Source of the DNA: Marivirga atlantica
Lineage (GTDB): Bacteria > Bacteroidota > Bacteroidia > Cytophagales > Cyclobacteriaceae
Direction of reading: 5' to 3'
Length of the DNA stretch: 64,000 nucleotides
Assembly: GCF_016734805.1 (NCBI RefSeq)
Contig: NZ_JAERQG010000002.1
Location: forward strand, 496,001-560,000
In this document: piece by piece, positions 1 through 9,061 of the stretch
How positions within the stretch are numbered: position 1 is the first letter of the stretch
Layout: every line of letters begins with the position of its first letter
Translations under genes and position numbers: made by a program
The notes under the pieces: generated by a model
Databases searched by the model: none
The model's input: the letters and a program-made list of their open reading frames with translations, nothing else
Told to the model about the DNA's origin: nothing

Positions 1-1
1 A

Positions 2-2170
2 GTTACTGCTAAAGTTATTGCTAAGTGGAGTACTTCTTTATTGAATAATAGCAATCAGTCATACTATTGGCGAAGTAAGTTTGCTGCTATTGAGGAAGGA
101 GAGGTCGATCAATGGAGCACTTCAAGTTTTATATTTAATTCAGCATTAGAAAAAGGTTGGGCGCAAAATAAAACTGATCAGTTTAATGCCGGTGAGGTTA
201 GTGGCTTGGTCATAGAGAATTCAGATTGGTCATATGAAGAAAATACTATTGATCTTAATGTGATTAGTCCAGCTGATTCAGGAGCTCAAAGAATGAGTAT
301 CAGGATTAATTCAGAGGAATTTTCACCATATGGTTTTGCGGTAGACCAATGCGCACCTCAGGCCGTACACTTAGTAGCTTTTGATCAATTCTCAGGTGAG
401 CCGTATAGAATTCTTAATAATGGAGGTTTTGATAGGACCGATCCGTTTTCATGTGGAAGAAGTCCGCAGGTTATTAACGAAATACCCAACAGCCAGTTAA
501 ATAACCCGACTACTTATTTTCAGAGTTATTATGATCAATTGCCTGCAGGCGATTATGTGTTGATGCTCTCTTTTGATAGTGCGGCATGGAATGTTTTAAG
601 AGCTAATAATCGGGAAGAAGTACTAGACCTGGGTGCTAGCTCTGCTGTTTTTGATAATATTGAAAACGGGAACCCTTATATTTTATTTGGAAGAAAGGGA
701 ATAGGAGAGGGACAGGGAATTGAATCATATTCTTTTGATCAACCTGATAATGATCCCAGTAAGCAATTAACAATAAGTTTGAATCAAACAATTGATATTA
801 GTTTTCAATCAGGCTCCGTTACTTCTACGGTAGTTGGGCCGGCAAGAAGCTGGAAAAGTGTAGATGCTAATTTTGATGGTGTTGAAGCAAGTGATGATAT
901 AAGAGTAGATGTTTTTGGAATTGATACACTCAATAATCAAACCCTTTTATTTTCCGATGTGAGTTTACCTGCTTCAATTGAAAGTGTAGATGCTTCTATA
1001 TATCCTCAATTAAGATTAAGAACTGTTTTGACTGATAGTGTTGAACTAACACCTCCAAGATTGGTACAATGGCAAGTGACTTACGAGGAATTGCCAGATG
1101 CTGTTCTATTATTAAACGATGAGGTACCTACCACCCAACCTGTTTTAGCAGAGGGAGAAGATTATGAGCGTACTTATTCAGCAGTTAATGTTACACCGAA
1201 TAGTTTTACCGATAGTATTACCTACAGTCAACGAATTTTTAACCAAACTACCAGAACTGAAGAAATAAACAATTTTAAACTTAAAGCTTTAGAGGCTGAA
1301 GAAACCGTTAATTTTTCAGTAGGTATTAATACTCGTGGGAAAGTAGGGGTAAATAATGCTGCGGTTATTTTAAATAGTAATAATCAAAGTTCGGAGTATA
1401 GATCAGTTAATAATCAAATAAGTCTTAACGATTTAATTGATGTTAAAAGAGATTCACTACCACCATTTATTGATGTTACTTTCGATGGAATTAATATTCT
1501 GGATGGAGATATTGTTTCACCATCACCAATCATAAAGATGGTGTTAAAAGATGAGAACGATTTTATTCTTAGAACAGACACCAGCGGCCTTTCACTCAGC
1601 ATAGAACAGCAATGTGAGAGCTGTCAGCGTCAACCTATTTATTTTTCAAATCCACGGGTTTCCTTTGAAGCCGCTACTGATGAAAGACCTTTTACAGTTA
1701 CTTATAATCCGGAAAAATTTGATGATGGAACCTATACTTTGAGGGCATCAGCGGAAGATGCAAGTGGTAATAGTGCCGGAGAAGAGCCTTTTCAGGTGAG
1801 CTTTGAGGTGGTTAATGCTTCAACTATTACTAATTTTTATCCTTATCCTAATCCATTTTCAACACAGACTAGATTTGTATTTACCTTAACTGGTTCTGAA
1901 ATTCCTAATGAAATCAAAATTCAGATTTTAACAGTAAGCGGAAGAGTAGTTAGAGAAATACTTCAAGATGAAATTGGTATGATTCATATAGGTAATAATA
2001 TCACTGAATATGCCTGGGATGGTCGTGATCAATTCGGAGATAAGCTGGCCAATGGTGTTTACTTATATAGAGTATTAGTCAGAAATAATGGCAACTTTAT
2101 GGAACAGCGAGCTACTAGTGCTGATAAGGCTTTCAAGAAAGGATATGGTAAGCTTTATATCCTCAGATAG
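2..2170 (+). CDS. C-terminal part of a PorU2-like type IX secretion protein (5' end outside window)
   Basis: The reading frame is open to the left edge, so this is the 3' part of a longer gene; a TTG at 41 is not a credible start. The visible ~720 residues are mostly beta-rich. Residues 20-240 of the visible part resemble the interleukin-like EMT-inducer region found in PorU2-type proteins. Near the C-terminus there is a FlgD-like Ig domain (YPYPNPF, then AWDGRDQFGDKLANGVYLYR), common at the end of large Bacteroidota surface proteins. In the PorU2 family the missing N-terminal half would be a C25 gingipain-like cysteine peptidase acting as sortase for type IX cargo at the outer membrane. That assignment is inferred from the C-terminal half only; another large secreted protein with the same end domain is possible. 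The stop overlaps crcB by 8 bp on the opposite strand. Confidence 0.55.
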   Translation, partial: VTAKVIAKWSTSLLNNSNQSYYWRSKFAAIEEGEVDQWSTSSFIFNSALEKGWAQNKTDQFNAGEVSGLVIENSDWSYEENTIDLNVISPADSGAQRMSIRINSEEFSPYGFAVDQCAPQAVHLVAFDQFSGEPYRILNNGGFDRTDPFSCGRSPQVINEIPNSQLNNPTTYFQSYYDQLPAGDYVLMLSFDSAAWNVLRANNREEVLDLGASSAVFDNIENGNPYILFGRKGIGEGQGIESYSFDQPDNDPSKQLTISLNQTIDISFQSGSVTSTVVGPARSWKSVDANFDGVEASDDIRVDVFGIDTLNNQTLLFSDVSLPASIESVDASIYPQLRLRTVLTDSVELTPPRLVQWQVTYEELPDAVLLLNDEVPTTQPVLAEGEDYERTYSAVNVTPNSFTDSITYSQRIFNQTTRTEEINNFKLKALEAEETVNFSVGINTRGKVGVNNAAVILNSNNQSSEYRSVNNQISLNDLIDVKRDSLPPFIDVTFDGINILDGDIVSPSPIIKMVLKDENDFILRTDTSGLSLSIEQQCESCQRQPIYFSNPRVSFEAATDERPFTVTYNPEKFDDGTYTLRASAEDASGNSAGEEPFQVSFEVVNASTITNFYPYPNPFSTQTRFVFTLTGSEIPNEIKIQILTVSGRVVREILQDEIGMIHIGNNITEYAWDGRDQFGDKLANGVYLYRVLVRNNGNFMEQRATSADKAFKKGYGKLYILR

Positions 2171-2540
2171 ACTTACCAAGCCAATATCCAGCTGTTATCA
2201 GTAACAATGCTACTAATAGGCTAATTAATGTATAGGAGATGAAGTACAAATAATCCCCATTTTGTAAGTAGCTAAAATTCTCAAAAGTAAAGGTTGAGAA
2301 GGTAGTAAAACCGCCACAAAATCCTGTTACTAAAAGTAAAGCCCAAAACGAATTAGGTTCATTAGTTTTTATTAAATAGGCAATTAAGAAACCAAATAGA
2401 AAAGAGCCTAGCAGGTTAGCCAGCAAAGTGCCTATTGGCAGAAATATAGTTTTGCTACCATTGAGATAATAAGACAGAAGATAGCGGAATCCGCTACCAA
2501 AAAAGCCTCCTAAGCCAACAAGAATAAATGATTTCAGCAT
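2163..2540 (-). CDS. crcB: CrcB/Fluc fluoride channel
   Basis: This 125-residue protein is the full length of a Fluc/CrcB subunit. The family forms dual-topology dimers in the inner membrane that let fluoride leave the cell. The N-terminal GLGGFFGSGFRYLLS motif, the NLLGSFLFG segment and the central GFCGGFTTFSTF motif with the channel-lining Phe and Ser/Thr residues are all present, as are four hydrophobic segments. It is a single gene rather than the paired form some bacteria have. The start ATG lies 6 bp from the stop of the MORN-type gene upstream on the same strand, so they probably share a transcript. Its 3' end overlaps the convergent PorU2-like gene by 8 bp. No fluoride riboswitch is visible in the short spacer. 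Confidence 0.93.
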   Translation of the reverse strand: MLKSFILVGLGGFFGSGFRYLLSYYLNGSKTIFLPIGTLLANLLGSFLFGFLIAYLIKTNEPNSFWALLLVTGFCGGFTTFSTFTFENFSYLQNGDYLYFISYTLISLLVALLLITAGYWLGKSI

Positions 2541-2546
2541 GTCATT

Positions 2547-3428
2547 TTAATTAGAAGAAAATTTTCTTTCCCAACGACTTCTGTCATACACCAGCTTACC
2601 ACCGGCATTCCATTCCTGTTTTATGTAAGGCCTGAAATCTTTAGCGAATGGATCGTTGCCGTATTCAATAGTTTTCTTTCTTCTTCTACGATTATCGTAA
2701 TATTCAACCCAAAGACCTACCTTATTGTCAAACCTGTATTCACCTTGCACTGCTATTTCTCCATTTTCATGAAAGAATAAGTAAGTACCTTCTTTCTCTC
2801 CATACTCAATAGGGGTAACTTCTTTTACTTTAGTTCGCTCGGCATCATAATAGATGATTTCAGATTCGATAGGCCATCCTTTAAAGTAAACCTGCTTATT
2901 AAGTAGAATTCCATTTTTATCATGTCGCATCCATCGGCCATGTTTTAGGCCGTTCCAATACATGCCAGATTCAACCACTACATCATCAACTATTTTTTCG
3001 TAAGGGCCATGTAAAATAGCTGAGAATTTCTTGTCAGGATTTCTATTATTTCTGATGGCTTTTCTGCGGTAATCGTACCAATAAAAATCTCTTACAAAAG
3101 GATCAGGTTTAGCCCACTCTTTTTTAAGTGTATTAAATAATTCCCTTGTTCCACCTCCAATTCCTGAAATGCTAAAGCCTTTTCTGGTTTTCTTGCCATA
3201 ATAGAAGTTCCTTTTTGGTTTTTTCTCTTTCTTATCCTTGTCATCTTCCTCTTCTTCCTCTTCGGGAGTTTCAAGGTCGATATTTACAGGAGCACCATCT
3301 AAGAACTGGAAGGTTGTTCTTACACTGTCGCTAGCTGTTTTGGTTGTGTCAGCCGGTTTATTCTCTTGAGTAAAGCCATAAAAGAGTAATCCTGTAAAGC
3401 AGAAAAGAAATAGTATTAATTTGCGCAT
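2547..3428 (-). CDS. Secreted MORN-repeat (toxin-antitoxin YwqK-like) protein
   Basis: The protein has 293 residues and an N-terminal signal peptide (MRKLILFLFCFTGLLFYGFTQ). Residues ~55-75 form a very acidic then basic low-complexity linker (EEEEEEDDKDKKEKKPKR). The C-terminal half carries MORN-variant repeats: HGPYEK, SGMYWNGLKHGRWMRHDKNG, EKEGTYLFFHENGEIAVQGEYRFDNKVGLWVEYYDN. Such repeats form short beta-hairpin stacks. In Bacteroidota these proteins are exported and their role is unknown. It sits between htpG, from which a terminator hairpin separates it, and crcB, which follows after 6 bp. The function cannot be inferred from context. Confidence 0.7.
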   Translation of the reverse strand: MRKLILFLFCFTGLLFYGFTQENKPADTTKTASDSVRTTFQFLDGAPVNIDLETPEEEEEEDDKDKKEKKPKRNFYYGKKTRKGFSISGIGGGTRELFNTLKKEWAKPDPFVRDFYWYDYRRKAIRNNRNPDKKFSAILHGPYEKIVDDVVVESGMYWNGLKHGRWMRHDKNGILLNKQVYFKGWPIESEIIYYDAERTKVKEVTPIEYGEKEGTYLFFHENGEIAVQGEYRFDNKVGLWVEYYDNRRRRKKTIEYGNDPFAKDFRPYIKQEWNAGGKLVYDRSRWERKFSSN

Positions 3429-3438
3429 GGTTCAGAAA

Positions 3439-3476
3439 CGAAAACAGCCCGAAGATATTGAAATCTTCAGGCTGTT
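3439..3476 (-). terminator. Intrinsic terminator after htpG
   Basis: AACAGCC (3443-3449) pairs with GGCTGTT (3470-3476), and the GAAGAT/ATCTTC inner stem extends it. On the minus strand it lies about 30 bp after the htpG stop and is followed by a T-rich stretch. It separates htpG from the MORN-type gene. Confidence 0.75.
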
Positions 3477-3504
3477 CAAAATTAAAGAATTGATCTTATA
3501 AATG

Positions 3505-5391
3505 TTATTTCATCATATCAACACTTCTGCTGATGAATGAGGTTAAATCTTTACCATTTAACATATTTTGCGACAATAGCGCTAAGTCATAAGCTTGCTT
3601 TGCCATTGCCTTCTGTTTGTTTTCATCAGTTTCTTTTAAGATTTTACTGGCTACGGAGTGATTACCGTTTACCGTCATATTAAACTGATCAGGCATAGTA
3701 CCCATAAAGGGCATACCGCCACCGCCTGTTTGCGCCATATCCTTCATTCTTCTCATAAACTCAGGAAGCGTTATGGTTACAGGTAATTCATCAGGTGATA
3801 ATGCTTCAATAGTCACATTCATTGACTGATTGTCAGCAGCACTCTCAAAAATACCTTTTAACTTTTCCTTTTCTTCGTCAGATAAAACTAATTCAGCTTT
3901 TTCATCTTTATCGATAAGCTTGTCAACAATATCAGCATCTACACGCTTCATGCTGGTTTTCTCAAGCTTTTGTTCCAACATATTAATGAAGTGGCTATCT
4001 ATAGGGCTATCCAATAAAACTACATCATAACCTTTTTTCTCAGCTGATGTGATAAATGCATCTTGCTTATCAGGATTGGTCGCGTAAATGATGTTTACAT
4101 TATCATCCTTATCAGTCTGATTGGTTTTTACCTGCTCTTTGTATTCATCAATAGTGAAGTACTTATCTTCATTTATACTCTTTAGTAAGCAGAATTTTTG
4201 AGCTTTGTCATAGAATTTATCATCGCTCATCATGCCATATTTGATGAATAAGCCGATGCTGTCCCATTTCTCTTCGAAGCCTTTCCTGTCCTTTTTAAAT
4301 AAGTCAGAAAGTTTGTCAGCTACTTTTTTAGTAATGTGGTTGTTGATTTTCTTCACATTACTATCAGCTTGCAAGTAACTTCTCGATACGTTTAGAGGAA
4401 TATCAGGTGAATCAATAACACCATGTAAAAGCATCAGGAATTCAGGAACTACATCCTTCACTTCATCAGTAATAAATACCTGACGAGAATAAAGCTGTAT
4501 CTTATTTTTCTGAATCTCTAACTCATTCTTGATTTTAGGGAAGTAAAGGATACCTGTCAGATTAAAAGGGTAATCCACATTTAGGTGTATCCAGAATAAA
4601 GGCTCTTCGCTGAATGGATAAAGTTCTTTATAGAATTCTTTATAATCTTCATCTTTTAAATCTGCCGGAGATTTGGTCCAAAGTGGCTCAGGGTTATTAA
4701 TTACATCTGGCTTCTTGATAGTTTTTTCCTTAGCATCATCGCCTTCACCTTCCTTAATGGTTTCTTCTTTCTCACCAAAAACAATTGGTACTGGTAAGAA
4801 TTTACAATACTTATTAAGAATTTCTCTAACTCTGGCTTCTTCTAAAAATTCTTCAGAATCCTTATTGATGTGTAGGATTACTTCAGAACCTCTTTCTTTC
4901 TTTTCACCCTCGTTAATTTCAAATTCAGTACTTCCATCGCAAATCCAATGTGCAGGATTGGCACCTTCTTCCCTCGAGAGAGATTTAATTTCCACTTTAT
5001 CAGCCACCATGAAAGCTGAGTAGAAGCCTAAACCAAAATGACCTATAATACCAGCTCCTTCACCTTTCTCTTTATACTTCTCTACAAACTCAGTAGCACC
5101 AGAGAAGGCGATTTGGTTAATGTATTTTTTGATCTCTTCAGCGGTCATCCCAATACCTCGGTCGATCACATGAAGAGTTTTCTTCTTTTTGTTGATTTTG
5201 ATTTCGATGTTGGTATTACCTAAATCACCTTTGTATTCACCTAATGCTGATAAGCTTTTGATTTTTTGAGTGGCATCAACAGCATTAGAAACTAATTCTC
5301 TAAGAAAAACCTCATGATCTGAATAAAGGAATTTCTTAATAATCGGGAATATATTTTCCGAATGTATTGAAATGGTACCTTTCTCTTGCAT
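3505..5391 (-). CDS. htpG: Hsp90-family chaperone HtpG
   Basis: At 628 residues this is a full-length bacterial Hsp90, a cytoplasmic ATP-dependent dimeric chaperone. The N-terminal GHKL ATPase signatures are intact: YSDHEVFLRELVSNAVDA, DRGIGMTAEEI and GHFGLGFYSAFMV. The middle domain carries NVSRSYLQAD. The C-terminal dimerisation domain ends in SRSVDMMK. A charged insertion (EEKEETIKEGEGDDAKEKTIKK) sits at the end of the N-domain. It is transcribed alone: a terminator follows, and a 228-bp spacer with a perfect palindrome lies upstream. Confidence 0.98.
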   Translation of the reverse strand: MQEKGTISIHSENIFPIIKKFLYSDHEVFLRELVSNAVDATQKIKSLSALGEYKGDLGNTNIEIKINKKKKTLHVIDRGIGMTAEEIKKYINQIAFSGATEFVEKYKEKGEGAGIIGHFGLGFYSAFMVADKVEIKSLSREEGANPAHWICDGSTEFEINEGEKKERGSEVILHINKDSEEFLEEARVREILNKYCKFLPVPIVFGEKEETIKEGEGDDAKEKTIKKPDVINNPEPLWTKSPADLKDEDYKEFYKELYPFSEEPLFWIHLNVDYPFNLTGILYFPKIKNELEIQKNKIQLYSRQVFITDEVKDVVPEFLMLLHGVIDSPDIPLNVSRSYLQADSNVKKINNHITKKVADKLSDLFKKDRKGFEEKWDSIGLFIKYGMMSDDKFYDKAQKFCLLKSINEDKYFTIDEYKEQVKTNQTDKDDNVNIIYATNPDKQDAFITSAEKKGYDVVLLDSPIDSHFINMLEQKLEKTSMKRVDADIVDKLIDKDEKAELVLSDEEKEKLKGIFESAADNQSMNVTIEALSPDELPVTITLPEFMRRMKDMAQTGGGGMPFMGTMPDQFNMTVNGNHSVASKILKETDENKQKAMAKQAYDLALLSQNMLNGKDLTSFISRSVDMMK

Positions 5392-5478
5392 AATATATTT
5401 TCAGTTTAATTTTAAGTCTGCCTGCCATATATCAAAGCCTATTCCATTTCTCAAACTGTCTTGATTAATGGTAATTTT

Positions 5479-5493
5479 CTGTCAGGCTGACAG
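5479..5493. promoter_or_regulatory. Perfect palindrome upstream of htpG, candidate heat-shock operator
   Basis: CTGTCA-GGC-TGACAG is a perfect inverted repeat with 6-bp arms, 88 bp upstream of the htpG ATG. It has no T-tract, so it is not an obvious terminator. The position suits an operator or promoter-proximal site. The assignment is an inference from symmetry and position. Confidence 0.4.
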
Positions 5494-5560
5494 CAATTAG
5501 CACATATTGACAAATCAGTCTGTAAAGTTTGCAGCCTATATCTGCCAGAGATTAAGGAAC

Positions 5561-5595
5561 AAAAAAAGGGTTGAATAGCCATTCAACCCTTTTTA
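5561..5595 (-). terminator. Strong terminator after the DUF4293 gene
   Basis: AAAAAGGGTTGAAT and ATTCAACCCTTTTT form a long stem around a 4-nt AGCC loop. It has an A-run on one side and a T-run on the other, so it can stop transcription in both directions. It lies 25 bp after the DUF4293 stop. Confidence 0.85.
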
Positions 5596-5619
5596 GGTAT
5601 ATGATTCTTTATAATTAGC

Positions 5620-6102
5620 TTATCGTAATCTATCCATTGATCGTACCAATTTCTCATCTTTTCTTATAAAGCGTATTGCCAAGGAGTTGAATATTAAGGC
5701 GATGGCCGGTAAAAATAATCCGTATTGATAACCACTATCGGCACCGGCCAGTATACTCGACTCTGCTTTTGAGGCCCACCAGGCTGAAAGAATTAAGGTA
5801 GTACCCATCAGCAATGAATTAACACTTGAAATCATAATCTGTCGATTTCTCTTTTTGTACATTCCTATAGAGAAAAGAGCCAGGCAAGCTGCTATTAAGG
5901 CTAACGCACCCGGAATAAAATATGGAACAAAAACGTATTGAATTTCTGACTCTATGTTCGCTACTTTTTCAACATAGAAAGCTGTTTGGGAATAAGACTG
6001 TCCAGAATTAACATCTTGTTTCTCCCAGATAGGTGCAAAAAGAAAGATGATAAGACAGAGGCCTACAACTAATAAAAAAATGCTTTGTATTCTTTGAATC
6101 AT
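5620..6102 (-). CDS. DUF4293 family four-helix membrane protein
   Basis: I place the start at the ATG giving MIQRIQSIF, which matches the conserved beginning of the family; a TTG seven codons earlier is also open. The 160-residue product has four hydrophobic segments, a conserved YKKRNRQ turn in the middle and the family's ending (YGLFLPAIAL, LAIRFIRKDEKLVRSMDRLR). DUF4293 is restricted to Bacteroidota and has no established function; it is an inner-membrane protein. It is monocistronic here, with a strong terminator after it. Confidence 0.9.
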   Translation of the reverse strand: MIQRIQSIFLLVVGLCLIIFLFAPIWEKQDVNSGQSYSQTAFYVEKVANIESEIQYVFVPYFIPGALALIAACLALFSIGMYKKRNRQIMISSVNSLLMGTTLILSAWWASKAESSILAGADSGYQYGLFLPAIALIFNSLAIRFIRKDEKLVRSMDRLR

Positions 6103-6233
6103 TGCTTTTTGGTTTAGCGGCAAAGATAATTATAAAACTGAGTTTTAATGAAATTAGAGTCTTATTATAAAGTTTCAAATGGACAATACCTCTGTAATGT
6201 TAAAATGATTAAGCAAATTATGCAATTTGAAAA

Positions 6234-8795
6234 TTATTTTAAATCTACTGCTATTAAGCCTAAACCATGAGCTTGCTTTTGCTCTTCATCATTTAAGCCA
6301 GGACCAATTGAAAATTGAATGCTTTCAACCCTGTTTATATCGAATGAATCACTTAATTCATGATCAAAATAGTATGGTAAAAAACTAGGGTAGGGTCTTG
6401 GTAGTGTTACTGTCTTTACTAGCTTCAAGCTGCTAAGCTCTATGCTGTAAATATCAGTTTTATCTGCGATTTCAACCAAACCACCAAATGATATTCCATT
6501 ATCCATGACCAATGCTACTTGCAACTTTAAGGGGGTATTGGTTAATGACCTAGCTTTAATGTTGATTCTTGTAAAATGTGCTAAGTTGTCTTCTCTACTA
6601 TCTATATTGTCTTTAATGAAATGCTTGAAGGTATAATCATATATAGGTTCGGCATTCAGGTTTTCATTATCTATTATAAAGAGTTTCTCAATATACATTT
6701 GAGCCTCGTATTCATTTTCTTCAGTAGTTGGAACCAGCTGAAAGCCTTTTCTCCATTGTCTCACTAAATCGTTTGTATCATCTTTAGCATTGAATAAATG
6801 CAATGGAAAGTGTTTAGGAATTACTTTTACATTATAAGTTGCTCTTTCATAGAAATCCCACTGAAAGGGGAGTCCTTCTTTTTGAGCAGGATAGGTTATA
6901 TGCTTACCATTTTGCGTGGCTATTACATAATAATTAAGAAAGCCTGCATGATCTAACTCAACAGGAATATATCCTGTATATATGTATGGTGTAGTTTCAG
7001 TTAGTGTTATGGCTTGAGGTCTCCATCCCTTAAAATAAGAAACATAAATGGAGTCAGGCTTGTCGGGAGCAATGTACTGAACTTCAACTTTTATTGAGTC
7101 TCCAATAATTACTTCTTCATAAGGCTTATGGCTAAAGTATACTTTGTCAACATTATCCTTAGGGGCAATAAAACTGCTTATGTAGCCTCCTTTAAATGGA
7201 GTACCAGTTTGTATTTTCGTATCCTTTGCAGATGATAGGATATACGTGCCTGGAGAAATTTGAATGACTCCTTCTTTAGCTTGAGTTTGGTATGTATTGT
7301 TTTTATTGATGCCTTGAACAAAATAATCATTTCCTAAATTGGGAAGGATTATTTTTAAATCGTGCTTCACTGAATTGATTACGCCAATAGTTTTGCTGAG
7401 GCTATTTCTACCAAATGGATTGTTAACCCAAACAGCATCTGGCATTAATTCTAATCTCCAGCTATTTTTATCAAGTTTATCTAGAAAGTATGCGCCTTTC
7501 CCTTTGTATTCAATAATGCTTGAGTTGCCAAAGCCTGCTATTTCATTTAAGCTTTTTATACTCTTTGGCAAAATATCATTGTTATTCGTATATATAAAAG
7601 TGCTTTCAGAATTATAGACAGCTAAATCATTTTGATAATTTACCTGAAAGTTTTGAAAAGTCTTATTATCAGGATAGGAACCGAAAGATTTATACATAGG
7701 CACCTCTTCAAAAACTTTAGCTGCAATCATTAAACCTAGTGCTTTTGAAGGAGTATAGGCTAAATTCATATAATGTGTATTGTATTCAGTATTGTAGCGA
7801 GCCATAAAAGTTGGATCGTATGCAAAATGAGTGGCTATTTGGATGCCAGCCGATCGGAAGCTTCTGGCCATTGCTGGATATATGTATGATCGGCCTACAT
7901 CAGCTGCGTCAAATTCATAAACTAATTTTGCTGCTCCATATGATTTAAAAGATGAATCAAATGGAATTTTGTAGTCATTCACATTAGGAAGTAAGTTTCC
8001 TGTAAGCTCTTTGCCATAGCCTAAACCTGTTGGATACCACTGAAAGGTACCGCCATCAATGCCACCATCAAGGTAATTATCGGCAAAATGTACAGCATGA
8101 CTCATATTGTAAAATATAGGTTTCTCACATCCTGACTTTTTAATGGCTTGTACCATTCCTTTTACAAATTTTGTTACCTCTTGAGCTTCGCCTCTATGGT
8201 GGGGCTCATTGCTCACTTCAATAGCAATCAAATTGGGATCTTCTTTGTAGGAAATGCCATTATAGCTGTTCACATGATTCATGAATTGGGTAAGATAATT
8301 TTGCTGGGCACTTATGCATTTTGGATCAGTAAGGCAATCTCCTTTTCCGTATTTATTAGAAAACCCTGAGGTGTTCTGATCAGGTTCCGGCCAACCATTG
8401 CCCCAAAAAGCTATTGGTGTTATAACATAATTTATGTTATTCTGCTTGAGCTTGTGTAGGAGGTAGTCAAAATGATCTAGGTGTTCATTGTTAATAAGGT
8501 TGCCAAGTGTATCACTTATTTCTGTGTCCCAAACGTGTATACGGTAGAGATTAAAACCAAGCCTTTTGAAATGGTAAATGTCCTTTTCAATAGCTTCTTT
8601 TTGGTTGATTCCTAATTTTTCAGCAGTTCGATAGGCATGGGCAAAAGGGACGGTATAGTTAATTCCAAAACCTTTAACCTCCTCCTCAGAATTACTCCAT
8701 CTAATAACTCCTTGGTTATCTACATAAGTACTAGCTCTTTCCTGGGCAAGTGAATTAAAATGAATGAATAATAGGGATATTAAGATGTATCGCAT
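6234..8795 (-). CDS. Secreted GH5-like glycoside hydrolase with C-terminal beta domains
   Basis: The 853-residue protein starts with a signal peptide (cleavage near SLAQ). Residues ~35-400 look like a clan GH-A TIM barrel. The candidate acid/base is Glu197 in IEVSNEPHH and the candidate nucleophile is Glu294 in LVYEFDAAD. A region containing HFAYDPTFMARYNTEY follows, then beta-rich domains with jelly-roll character (roughly 540-640 and 700-853). The architecture resembles GH5-like enzymes annotated only as 'membrane or secreted protein' in Bacteroidota. It diverges from susC across an intergenic region with two copies of the palindrome also found before galM, so it most likely belongs to the galactan locus. 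Substrate is inferred (galactan, galacto-oligosaccharide or a decorated side chain) and the GH subfamily cannot be named from sequence alone. Confidence 0.75.
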   Translation of the reverse strand: MRYILISLLFIHFNSLAQERASTYVDNQGVIRWSNSEEEVKGFGINYTVPFAHAYRTAEKLGINQKEAIEKDIYHFKRLGFNLYRIHVWDTEISDTLGNLINNEHLDHFDYLLHKLKQNNINYVITPIAFWGNGWPEPDQNTSGFSNKYGKGDCLTDPKCISAQQNYLTQFMNHVNSYNGISYKEDPNLIAIEVSNEPHHRGEAQEVTKFVKGMVQAIKKSGCEKPIFYNMSHAVHFADNYLDGGIDGGTFQWYPTGLGYGKELTGNLLPNVNDYKIPFDSSFKSYGAAKLVYEFDAADVGRSYIYPAMARSFRSAGIQIATHFAYDPTFMARYNTEYNTHYMNLAYTPSKALGLMIAAKVFEEVPMYKSFGSYPDNKTFQNFQVNYQNDLAVYNSESTFIYTNNNDILPKSIKSLNEIAGFGNSSIIEYKGKGAYFLDKLDKNSWRLELMPDAVWVNNPFGRNSLSKTIGVINSVKHDLKIILPNLGNDYFVQGINKNNTYQTQAKEGVIQISPGTYILSSAKDTKIQTGTPFKGGYISSFIAPKDNVDKVYFSHKPYEEVIIGDSIKVEVQYIAPDKPDSIYVSYFKGWRPQAITLTETTPYIYTGYIPVELDHAGFLNYYVIATQNGKHITYPAQKEGLPFQWDFYERATYNVKVIPKHFPLHLFNAKDDTNDLVRQWRKGFQLVPTTEENEYEAQMYIEKLFIIDNENLNAEPIYDYTFKHFIKDNIDSREDNLAHFTRINIKARSLTNTPLKLQVALVMDNGISFGGLVEIADKTDIYSIELSSLKLVKTVTLPRPYPSFLPYYFDHELSDSFDINRVESIQFSIGPGLNDEEQKQAHGLGLIAVDLK

Positions 8796-8884
8796 GATTA
8801 TATGTTTAAGAAATAGTTGTTCTCTGCAACCTTAAATAGGTTCGAAATTCACAGACTTATGAAGCCCTCATTAATTTATTTTTT

Positions 8885-8909
8885 AAATAACGTAAAAAAA
8901 ACGTTTATT
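8885..8909. promoter_or_regulatory. Operator copy 1 of the galactan locus
   Basis: AAATAACGT-N7-ACGTTTATT matches the 25-bp palindrome found before galM (TATAAACGT-N7-ACGTTTATA): right arm 8 of 9, left arm 6 of 9, with the invariant ACGT-N7-ACGT core. It lies about 90 bp from the GH5-like start. It is read as a binding site for the Nudix-related regulator; this is inference. Confidence 0.6.
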
Positions 8910-8911
8910 TT

Positions 8912-8936
8912 TATAAACGTATAAAATACATTTATT
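8912..8936. promoter_or_regulatory. Operator copy 2 of the galactan locus
   Basis: TATAAACGT-N7-ACATTTATT has the left arm identical to the galM site and the right arm matching at 7 of 9. Its centre is 27 bp from that of copy 1. Its right arm contains TACATTTA (8927-8934), one base off the Bacteroidota -7 consensus TAnnTTTG on the plus strand, so a bound regulator would block susC transcription. Confidence 0.65.
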
Positions 8937-9061
8937 ATATTCAAGCTAATTATGGTAATAAGATGTGGTCATCTCTCCATTGTTTGGTTGAAAATCATGC
9001 AAGATCTGAGTGTGATAATTGATTAGAAAGCCATGTCAATTAGTAATTAAAATAATAAACT

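Noticed and set aside
4673-5023. 116-residue plus-strand frame opposite htpG
   Set aside because: The htpG frame on the other strand is fully conserved here; the plus frame has no motif or plausible start context.
8901-8920. ACGTTTA-N6-TAAACGT inverted repeat before susC
   Set aside because: It arises from the facing half-sites of two adjacent operators; the ACGT-N7-ACGT phasing that matches the galM site explains the region better.
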